Part shown: piece by piece, positions 55,963 to 64,000 of the stretch
Layout: each line of letters opens with the position of its first letter
Numbering within the stretch: the first letter of the stretch is position 1
Assembly: GCA_036785325.1 (NCBI GenBank)
Contig: JAXIVH010000010.1
Span: forward strand, 1,677,373-1,741,372
From: Urophycis tenuis
Lineage: Eukaryota; Chordata; Actinopteri; Gadiformes; Phycidae
Direction of reading: 5' to 3'
DNA length: 64,000 nt
Program-made: the position numbers and the translations under genes
Notes under the pieces: generated by a model
What the model was told of the DNA's origin: nothing
The model's database searches: none
The model's input: the letters and a program-made list of their open reading frames with translations, nothing else

Positions 55963-58276
55963 GATTAGATTAGATTAGATTGGATTCAACTTTATTGTCA
56001 TTGTGCAGAGTACAAGTACAGGGACAACAAAATGCAGTTGGCGTTCTAACCAGATGTGCAAATGAGCTTTAAAGGTGCGGGTTGAAATGCACAAATGCAG
56101 AATAAGGTGCAGAGTGCGAAATTGCAAAACATGAAAAGTGGCAGTAGTTATTAAAGTGAGGGTAATTAACGGTAGTTATTAAAGTGACAGTAAACAGTGC
56201 AGGTGGAGTTAGTGATCGTTGAGGTAGTAAACGGGGCTATAAACAATGTAAAAAAGTAAAAAGAATGTAAACAATGTACAGGTAGTGCGAGAAATAGTAA
56301 TAAAATACAAGAAGTGTACATGTGGTGCAATAGTGCGCTATTGCAGTACAACAGAATGGGTACAACAGATGAATGTACAATAAATAACATTACTATAAAT
56401 AATATGAAGTATGTCCAGGGGGGTGGGGGTGCCGGGTGGGCAGGGGTGTATGTCCTTGGGGGGTGGGGGGGGCAATGTTCAAATGGGTGTGGAGTTCGGA
56501 AGGGTCCAGGTCATGGGTGGGCAGGGGTGTATGTCCTTGGGGGGGGGGGCAATGTTCAAGTTGATGTGGAGTTCAGAAGGCTGACAGCCTGAGGGAAAAA
56601 GCCTCCCCTGAACCTGCTGGTCCAGGTGCCCAGAGACCTGTAGCGGTTTCCAGAGGGGAAGAGGGTAAACAGTCTGTGGTTGGGGTGAGAGCTGTCCTTT
56701 GCGATGCTGCGCACCTTACGCAGGCACCGCTTCCTCTGAACAGCCTCGATGGAGGGGAGTGGGGAACCGGTGATGCGTTGGGTCATTTTCACCACCCTCT
56801 GCAGTGCTTTCCAGTCCGAGGCGGAGCAGTTACCATACCACACTGTGACACAGTTGGTTAGTATGCTCTCGATGGTGCTGCGGTAGAAGTTCACCAGGAT
56901 CTGAGGAGACAGGTGGGCCTTTTTTAGTCTCCTCAAGAAGAAGAGGCGCTGGTGAGCCTTCTTGATCAGGGCAGTGGTGTTGAGGGACCAGGATAAATTG
57001 TCGGAGATGTGGACTCCCAGAAACTTGAAGTTGGTTACCCGCTCAACCTCCATCCCGTTGATGTGGAGGGGGGTGTGCGTGCCACCTCTAGTTTTCCTGT
57101 AGTCCACTATGATCTCCTTGGTCTTTGTGGCGTTGAGGGACAGTTTGTTCTCGGGGCACCACGCAGCTAGGCACTGAACCTCCTCCCTGTATGCTGAAAC
57201 ATCGTTGTTGCTGATGAGGCCTATCACCGTTGTGTCGTCTGCAAACTTCACAATGGTGTTTGAACCATGTGTCGGTGTGCAGTCGTGGGTGAAGAGAGAG
57301 TACAGCAGAGGGCTCAGCACACAGCCCTGCGGAACGCCAGTGTTCAGGGTGAGGGTGGAGGAGGTGTGACCGTTAATCCTAACAGACTGCACTCTGTTGG
57401 TCAGGAAGTCCAGTATCCAATTGCGGCGGGAGGGGGCAATGTTCAGATCACGGAGTTTGGTGATCAGTTTGGAGGGGTCGATGGTGTTGAATGCTGAACT
57501 GAAGTCAATGAACAGCATTCTAACGTATGTGTGGCTTTTGTCCAGGTGGGAGAGGGCGGAGTGCAGTGCCGTGGAAATGGCATCCTCTGTACTCCTATTC
57601 TGGCGGTAGGCAAATTGGAAGGGGTCCAGTGTGGGTGGTAGACAGGTTTTGATGTGACCCAGGACCAGCCTCTCGAAGCACTTTGTGATGATGGGGGTAA
57701 GCGCGACTGGGCGGAAGTCATTAAGGTCAACTGCAGTGGAGTGTTTGGGCACTGGCACGATGGTGGTGGATTTAAGGCATTCAGGGACAGTTGCTTGGGC
57801 TAGTGACCGGTTGAAAATGTCAGTCCAGACCTCAGTCAGCTGCTCTGCAGAGGCCCTGTAGACACATCCGGGGACACCATCAGGACCAGCTGCCTTCCGT
57901 GAGTTAATCCTGCTCAGTGCTGCAAACACGTCGGAGGGGTAGAGTGTGAGGGGTTGATGGCCTGCAGGGAGCTCCTCCTTGATGGCCACCTCCTTGTTGT
58001 CTATGTCAAAGCGCCCATAGAAGAGGTTGAGTTCTTCAGGTACGGAGGCTTCGCTGGATTGGGGGGTGATGTGAGCGGGTCTGTAGTCTGTGATGGCCTG
58101 GATGCCCTGCCACATGTGTCGGGGGTCGGAGCCGTTCGTGAAGTGCTCCTGAATCCTCAGCTTGTGGTTGCGTTTGGCCTCGGTGATGCCCCTCTTCAGG
58201 TTAGCCCTGGATGTGCTGTAGGCCCGCCGGTCCCCAGATCTGAAGGCGATGTCGCGTGCCTTCAGCAGGGCTCGGA
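55963..58276 (-). mobile_element. L2-like LINE, 5'-truncated, with 3' tail
   Basis: The 3' end is the tandem GATTA repeat (55963-55985) followed by CAACTTTATTGTCATTGTGC. The 3' UTR contains G-rich repeats (56415-56550, unit GGGTGGGCAGGGGTGTATGT). Same family as 13985-15060. Truncated in the linker between endonuclease and reverse transcriptase at 58276, where it abuts a different gene fragment. 55583-55962 has no recognised feature. Confidence 0.88.
56556..58276 (-). CDS. L2-like reverse transcriptase, uninterrupted, N-terminus missing
   Basis: Open from the truncation point to the stop at 56556. It shows SRINSRKAAGPDGVPG, FIDFSSAFNTID, TGVPQGCVLSPLLY, the active site FADDTTV, LIKKAHQRLFFLRRL and LFTLFPSGNRYRS. 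The endonuclease is absent, so it cannot move itself. The RT has no stop or frameshift, so the copy is fairly young. Confidence 0.85.
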
Positions 58277-58277
58277 C

Positions 58278-58843
58278 TCGGACTTGGAATCTGGTCTCTG
58301 GGCGAACAACCCAAACGAGTGGCCAGAGGTGGACTACGGGGACATATGGAACTACCTAATTGAGTCTCCAGGTAAGGTATATCGGATATTTCAAACTTTG
58401 TTTGGTTTGCCCCTTTGATAGTCTAGCATATCCACATCGTCATACTGTTTGGCTAACATTAGCAAATGCTAGCTAACAGTAGGCTAACATGCAGGAGTGG
58501 GAGGATCGCATCAGTACCCAAACTTGCCCAATATTTACTGTTTTTTTTTCATGTAGGGATTTACATACCAGCGCTGATGAAAAATTACCAAAGCCTGGAA
58601 GCCCACAAGTGTTTCACCAGTGGCTGGGTGGACGTGGTGCTCCATTATAAGCCATCACCGAGAGACATAACAATATTCAAGACCAGAGTCAAGCCCTCCT
58701 GGAGGGTCACAGACATGCCACAAACCCCTTCTTTCCCTTCTCTTTCTTTTTGGGGCAACATACTAAATCGCAAATCCTTATTTTTTGTTGTTGCAAAATA
58801 CAACACAGCAGCTTTTAGGCATGGTGCCTGCTCATGGAAGTAG
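58278..58843 (+). pseudogene. Two exons of a SWIM/YqaJ-type gene fragment
   Basis: Exon one ends at 58371 with donor CAG|GTAAGG (reading NEWPEVDYGDIWNYLIES). Exon two starts at 58557 after a poly-T tract and AG (GIYIPALMKNYQSLEAHKCF, then SGWVDVVLHYKPS). Phases agree. The second exon resembles the segment before the SWIM finger in fish proteins with a YqaJ-type nuclease domain, often transposon-linked. The 5' side is cut by the LINE and no SWIM finger is visible afterwards, so it is a fragment. Confidence 0.45.
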
Positions 58844-59553
58844 CCTACTGTTCTGTCAACAGTAGTAGCAAAGTGCCTACTTCCTTCACCTAAAAGAGGG
58901 TGTGGACGTTCTGGGACTCATTAGCATATCGCTGGTGACGAGAAGCTGTTCTCATGTATTTGCAGGCTTCTTTGAAAACATATGCTCCTGGCTCGCGTAG
59001 AAGTGGGAGCGTCGTAAATGAGTTGTTACGACAGTGAATACCTACTCCCCCCCCCCTCCCGAGAAAAATGCGAGCAGGAATGGCCAAAGTTGCATAGTAG
59101 GACTTTAATGCTAATGGAAGTGCGGCTATCCAATTAAGACCCGTATGTTGGCAGATATTAACAATGCGATTTTTCTAGACACCATTCATTTTTTCACAAA
59201 TCCCTTGACTTTGGTGATGATGATGATGATGATGATGACTACTTCCGAGACGCTGTTGCAAAATTCCAATTTCCAATTTAATCTCACCGTTTTATCCATG
59301 TTTTATCCCCGTTTTATCTCTGAACTCTTTACCATTATCTGAGGATAGCCAATCCCGAAGTCCCCATCTGCTTATGATCTCTCTACATAAAAACTACTTA
59401 AAACTTAGAAACTTAAAAACTTGACCTCTTAAAAACTTGACTGAGCATCCTTCCAGTTGGTTGGACAAGCCTCCGGCCATCATAAAAATCTGTCCATGAC
59501 AACTAGCATATACCTCTTACCACCAACTGGTTCTATTTCATTCTTACTGACCG
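58844..59553. other. Unassigned, with (GAT)n repeat
   Basis: Contains a poly-C (59046-59057) and a GAT/ATG trinucleotide run at 59214-59238. No gene recognised. Confidence 0.6.
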
Positions 59554-59642
59554 CCAGAGGGCAGTGCTTCAGCACTGGATATCTCCATCTCGCATATGTG
59601 CAGGTCGAGTTATTATACCAACAAAGTCACCTGTGACCATGC

Positions 59643-59686
59643 GATGACGTAGGGCGCATGCCCCAGTATAAAACCCCCACGTCATC
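59643..59686 (+). promoter_or_regulatory. TATA box between inverted CRE-like sites
   Basis: TATAAAA at 59667-59673 lies between GATGACGT (59643-59650) and its exact reverse complement ACGTCATC (59679-59686); both contain the CRE core TGACGT. This is a plausible promoter of the DIRS element, about 590 bp upstream of ORF1. 59690-60257 would be leader sequence. Confidence 0.55.
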
Positions 59687-60257
59687 ACGCAATCTGTTCC
59701 TTCTATCTTCTCGCGATTGAGGACAAATCTGTTCGCAGGTCAGTTTGCTCGCCGTTTGTAGTCTCGTAACCTGAGGGTTGGTGCTTCGGTTATTCGTCCA
59801 CCAGAGACTGCGGCAAGCTGTTAAATTCTTTCAAGTATTGTCTGTGTCTTCGGACGAACAGCGGTGACCTCGCCGTACGATTTGTCCCGAATTACTGCAG
59901 ACAGGTAAGTAAGCTAAGTTGCTGTTATTGTTAGCCGATGCTAAGAGCCGGAGGCTTGTATTTGTTTTAAACAGCGGTGTTTTCGCCGCATGTTATGTTA
60001 CACGCTACTTTGATTGACTCTCTGTTTTCCGTGGGTTGTAGCGGCAGTAAGAACGCCATTAGGCTGAAATTTACGTTAAGTTGTCGGGCAGTGCGGATTG
60101 CACTGACTCGTTGAGATAAGCGGTTGTTTTTGTTTTTTCTCGGGGTACAGCACAGTGTTTTCGCTGTGACTGTCTTGATGATTGTGCAGCATAGTATTGA
60201 CTGTGTTAGTTTTTCGTTCGCTTTTTTGGGGGGGGGGGAGCTGTCCCACTTGATGAC

Positions 60258-61784
60258 ATGTTGAGCTCGCCTGTCTGTACCTCTTGTATGGCCCCCCTCC
60301 AAACGGAGGACGGCCACGATCAGTGTCCGGCCTGTCTCGGGGTTGAGCACCTGAGGACAGGTATATCTGACAACCCATGCATGAATTGTAGGTTTATGCC
60401 ACTGTCAGTCAGGAGAGCTAGGCTGGCAGAGGTGGAAGAGGATGCTGCGCGGCTACCCGCTAGCGGGATCGCGGACCCGGGGGCACCTAGGGGACGTGGA
60501 CGCAAACGCAGTACTGCCTCACAGGGACCACCGGGGAAAGTTAGGAAGGGGGACTCTTTGGCTCGCAAAGTAGACACTCTTTCCTCTGAGTTTGCCCAGA
60601 TTAAGCAGCTTTTTCTCAATCTGCAGCCTGACGATGGGGGATCAGCTCCCAGTGGTGATTCCGCCACAATGGGCTCGCCTTGTCGGGACATTGATGTGCT
60701 GTCAACTGCAGCTTCCTGCAGTTTGTTTGATGATGAGGGTGAAGGACAGGACGAGGATAAAGACTCAGTCTTTCCAGCCTCTGATGCTTTGTCTCAAGGG
60801 TCTGGTGGGTCATTGCGTGGATCAGAAGCTGGGCATGCCACACTGAAACCAGCAATTCGGATGGCTTTGGCACGCCTGGGGCTGGATGACGCTCCCGTCA
60901 CAGCAGCTCCTTCAAGTGCTTTTTTTAGGCAGACGCCACAGCCTGCAGCTTTTTCAGTCCCGCCTTCGAAACCCTATATTGAAGAGCTTCAGCGCTGCTG
61001 GGCAGATCCGAAGCTGTTGTCTCATCACACCAGTGAGGGCAGGAATTTGGCGGCCATGCAGGAGGCAGGCAGCTATGGGTTGGACCGTATGGCTCCAGTC
61101 GATCCTACGATTGCCTCTTTGATAGTCTCACCCGATGAGGCTCTCAGACCTCATGCCCGCTGCCCCCGTCCCCAGTGCCGGCTGACCGATGATCTCCTGG
61201 TTAGGGCTTATAATATAGCGGCACGCATGGGCCGGATTGGTAACTCCTTTTCCCACCTTATTCTGGGCCTGTCTCAGATCCTGCAGGAATCTGGTGTGGA
61301 CTCCTCTGCCCAGACCCTCAGTGATACATCCCTTCAGACTTTTGCATCTATGTCTAGGGAGCTCGGAAGATTGATGTCAACAGTGACGCTGGCACGCCGC
61401 CAAGTCTGGCTGGTGCAGTCCTCTCTATCAGAGGGGTGTCGCCGTACTCTCCGTTCTCTTCCAGAGGTTCCAGGTCACATGTTTGGGCCAGCGGCTCAGC
61501 AGGTGCTAGAGCGCAGTGCCCAAGTGGACCAGGCCAGGCAGCGGTTTGCCGGCCTTCGTCGGGGCCCAGCTCAGGCCCCAAGGCAGATGGGTCTGTTGCC
61601 GTCTGGTCCCAGCCGCTCTCATCTACCTGCTCGCCCGGGTGCACAGCCGAGGTCCTCTTACTATCCAGGGCATTATGATCAGCGCCGGCGGACTTCCTCC
61701 CGGCCGTTTTTTCAAGTGCCAAGAGGACCAGCCCCCAGTGGTCGCCCCCCTAAAGGCTCTAGGGGGCGGGGGGGTCAGACCTGA
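60258..61784 (+). CDS. DIRS ORF1, Gag-like protein (508 aa)
   Basis: Begins with a cysteine-rich stretch CTSCMAPLQTEDGHDQCPAC, resembling a zinc-binding module, then a basic region, an acidic linker, and a helical core with KPYIEELQRCWADPK and NIAARMGRIGNSFSHLI. Ends Arg/Gly/Pro-rich (RGRGG), probably nucleic-acid binding. No stop or frameshift. It overlaps the RT frame by over 200 bp in another frame, a common DIRS arrangement. Role by analogy: particle formation. Confidence 0.75.
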   Translation: MLSSPVCTSCMAPLQTEDGHDQCPACLGVEHLRTGISDNPCMNCRFMPLSVRRARLAEVEEDAARLPASGIADPGAPRGRGRKRSTASQGPPGKVRKGDSLARKVDTLSSEFAQIKQLFLNLQPDDGGSAPSGDSATMGSPCRDIDVLSTAASCSLFDDEGEGQDEDKDSVFPASDALSQGSGGSLRGSEAGHATLKPAIRMALARLGLDDAPVTAAPSSAFFRQTPQPAAFSVPPSKPYIEELQRCWADPKLLSHHTSEGRNLAAMQEAGSYGLDRMAPVDPTIASLIVSPDEALRPHARCPRPQCRLTDDLLVRAYNIAARMGRIGNSFSHLILGLSQILQESGVDSSAQTLSDTSLQTFASMSRELGRLMSTVTLARRQVWLVQSSLSEGCRRTLRSLPEVPGHMFGPAAQQVLERSAQVDQARQRFAGLRRGPAQAPRQMGLLPSGPSRSHLPARPGAQPRSSYYPGHYDQRRRTSSRPFFQVPRGPAPSGRPPKGSRGRGGQT

Positions 61785-63000
61785 GACTCAGAGGGCCGGT
61801 GTCGGGCGCTTCTCGCAGCAGCACATCAGCTACTGGGAGAGGGAGACCACAGACCCTTGGGTGGTATCCACGCTGTCCAAGGGATACACACTGCAGTTCC
61901 AACGCCGGCCACCAACTTTCTGTGGGGTCAAAATGTCTGTGGTCAGAGATCCCGCAAAATCCCTAGCCCTCAGCAGAGAGCTGGCTTCCCTCTTAGACAA
62001 GGGCGCCATCGAGCCTGTCGAATGGCATACACGGCTCACTGGGTTTTATTCAGTATATTTTTTAATTCCAAATAAGGATGGCGGGTTCCGCCCGATCCTG
62101 GATCTGCGGGGGCTGAACAGGTTTTTAAAGGTCCTGCCATTCCGCATGTTGCGAATGGCAGATGTTCTTCAGTCAGTGGCACAGGGGGCCTGGTTTGTGT
62201 CAATAGACCTCAAGGATGCGTATTTTCATGTGCCTATTGCTCCACACCACAGGCAGTTCCTGAGATTTGCATTTCAAGGCCGGGCTTATCAATTCAAGGT
62301 GATGCCGTTCGGTCTCTCACTGGCCCCTCGCATATTTACGAGGTGCGTGGCAGCGGCACTTGCTCCCATACAGGCCAGGGGGTTGACTGTCTTGCCATAT
62401 CTGGACGATTGGCTGATTGTCTCCCCAACTGCGGAGCAGGCAGTCAGAGACACTGCTGTGCTCCTTGGACATGTGAACCAGCTGGGCCTCACAGTCAATT
62501 ACTCCAAGAGCAGTCTTACACCCAGCCAGAAGGTAGAATACCTGGGCATGACTCTCGACTCACTGCTAATGAGAGCCTTCCTTTCTCAGAGAAGGGTGGC
62601 GAACATTTTGCAGCTCATAGGTTGCTTCCAGAAAGGCAGAGTGTTGAGATATGGCCTCTTTCTCAAACTGCTGGGTATGCTGACTGCAGCATCGATGGTG
62701 ATCCCCCTGGGCCTCCTTTCCTTACGGCCCCTTCAAATCTGGGTCAACACACTCCACTTGGATCCCAAGTGGCACAGGGGCAGGAGCGTCAGGGTGTCCA
62801 GCCCTTGCTGTCGAGCCCTGAAACCTTGGAGGAGGAGGGGGTATCTGGTCGGGGGGGTTCCCCTAGGAGTGATCCCTGCCCGCCGAGAGGTTGTGGAGAC
62901 AGATGCCTCTCTATTAGGCTGGGGTGCAGTCTGGCAGCGCAGGACCGTCAAGGGCAGATGGAGCGCACAGCACAGGTGGGAACATATAAATGGTGGTGCC
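61570..63000 (+). CDS. DIRS reverse transcriptase and truncated RNase H
   Basis: Frame open 61516-63096; conserved sequence starts about 61690. Motifs: PNKDGGFRPILDLRGLN, SIDLKDAYFHVPI, MPFGLSLAPRIF, active site YLDDWLI, then LGMTLDS. RNase H begins ETDASLLGWGAVW and reaches WEHIN near 62990, after which the sequence is unrelated in this frame. The following recombinase part is in another frame, so the rest of RNase H and any methyltransferase domain are deleted. The true start codon is unclear. Confidence 0.8.
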
Positions 63001-63004
63001 AGAC

Positions 63005-63935
63005 ACAGGGTGAAGTGCCGGAGAACTGCTCAGTGGCCATCATTCTGCGTTTCCTGCAGTCCTTATTGGATGCAGGCAGATGTGCATCAACCCTAAAGGT
63101 CTATGCAGCGGCCATTTCGGCAGGACATGTCAGAGGACATGTCAGAGTGTGACCCCAGACAGTGGGGTCACACTATCTGGTTAGTCAGTTTTTGAAGGGC
63201 GCACAGAGGCGTAGGCCATCAAGGGTCACTGTAGTGCCATCATGGGACTTGACACTGGTTTTGAGGTCAATGTGTCGGCTCCCGTTTGAACCCATAGGAG
63301 AAGCAGAACTCAGGTGGCTGTCTGCAAAGACTGCATTTCTGCTAGCGATCACATCGGCAAAACGGGTGGGTGAACTCCACGCCCTGTCAGTGAGCCAGAT
63401 GTGTATGCGCTGGTATCCGGATGGTTCGGGGGTTACTCTCCTTCCCAATCCCTCCTTCCTGCCAAAGAGGGTGCCTTCCTCGCATGTAAACCAGCCAATT
63501 GAGTTGGCGGCATTCAGTCCACCAAGCTCGCCGCAACAAGCAACAGAGCGGTCAGAACAGCTTTGCCCTGTTCGGGCTCTCAAGGCGTATGTGGCTGCTA
63601 CAACCCTCCTTCGTAAATCTGACAAACTGTTTGTTTGTTATGGGGGTTGTAGGAAAGGTCAACCTCTGTCAAAACAGAGGCTTTCTAAATGGATTGTTGA
63701 GGTGATTTTACATGCCTATAGGTTGCAGGGCCTACCTGCGCCTAGTAACGTGCGGTGCCACTCTACTCGGAGTGTGTCCACATCATGGGCAGCCTTGAAG
63801 GGGGTCTCCCTGCAGGACATCTGTGCTGCAGCGACCTGGGAATCCTCATGTACCTTTGCTCGCTATGATCGCGTCAATGTGGCTGCTCTACCTGCTGTGG
63901 CGACGGCTGTTCTATCTACAGCTGCCATGCCTTAA
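63005..63935 (+). pseudogene. DIRS tyrosine recombinase with one in-frame stop
   Basis: N-terminal SAM-like helix region (SVAIILRFLQSLLDAGRCAS, STLKVYAAAISAGH) is in the same frame as 63162-63935 but separated by TGA at 63150-63152. The catalytic part has Arg in AKRVGELHAL, HSTR (box II His-x-x-Arg) and the Tyr nucleophile in FARYDRVNV. Ends at 63935. Apart from the TGA, all key residues are present. Confidence 0.85.
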
Positions 63936-64000
63936 TGCAGTAAGCATTCCTCGTGACCTTGTTGGCATGAGTCATCAAGTGCTGAAGCACCGCCCTCTGG

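Larger units (their letters stand above)
59554..64000 (+). mobile_element. DIRS-type tyrosine-recombinase retrotransposon, runs to the window edge
   Basis: Inverted ends CCAGAGGGCAGTGCTTCAGC (59554) and, reverse-complemented from 64000, CCAGAGGGCGGTGCTTCAGC. Gene order is Gag-like ORF, RT, RNase H, tyrosine recombinase, all on the plus strand, as in DIRS elements. DIRS elements integrate by recombinase and lack integrase and target duplications. The right boundary may continue past the window, so the internal complementary region cannot be checked. An internal deletion and a nonsense codon make this copy defective. Confidence 0.88.

Noticed and set aside
61354..61722. Minus-strand frame in the DIRS element
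   Set aside because: Shadow of the overlapping plus-strand Gag and RT frames.

Overview
The window looks like a teleost fish chromosome region (inference). It has host genes with GT-AG introns, long CA/GT microsatellites, and a mix of L2/CR1-like LINEs, Tol2-like and other hAT transposons, Harbinger, Tc1, DIRS and Ty3/gypsy elements. The only host genes I recognise are MORC3-like genes (GHKL-ATPase chromatin proteins) in a tandem array on the minus strand. Most of the rest is nested mobile DNA.

Layout. 1-10.3 kb: MORC-A (exons 1-5; the 3' part lies left of the window), with intron 1 filled by two hAT elements, a fold-back element, a 37-bp minisatellite and a hAT MITE. 10.9-14.0 kb: relic of a further MORC copy (B), cut up by a LINE tail and a hAT insertion. 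14-18.5 kb: LINE fragments plus a Tol2 deletion derivative. 19.4-30.4 kb: MORC-C, thirteen predicted exons, apparently without the CW zinc finger. Its introns carry a hAT insertion and a TTAA-flanked element that itself holds an L2 LINE. MORC-A preserves the unoccupied target site of both insertions.

30.9-45.9 kb is one nest. A solo LTR was split by a Tol2-like hAT element (13.4 kb, perfect 8-bp target duplication). Its transposase exon was split by a second solo LTR, which was split by a non-autonomous LTR retrotransposon carrying a 616-codon proline-rich repeat ORF. Its first intron received a TTAA-flanked giant palindrome, whose two arms were separately hit by a Harbinger element and a BED-finger hAT element.

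46-51 kb: degenerate material (Tc1 fragments in inverted arrangement, a probable LTR). 51.1-55.6 kb: a very young Ty3/gypsy element whose RT active site reads YLVD. 56.0-58.3 kb: a 5'-truncated L2 LINE, followed by two exons of a SWIM/YqaJ-type gene fragment. 59.55 kb to the end: a DIRS-type tyrosine-recombinase retrotransposon with an internal deletion.

Gene relationships: the MORC copies probably come from local duplication. Several mobile elements look related as parent and derivative (Tol2-like element and the 16.7-kb derivative; two L2 copies of one family; two LTRs sharing their 3' ends). All family assignments come from motifs read by eye; no database search was done.
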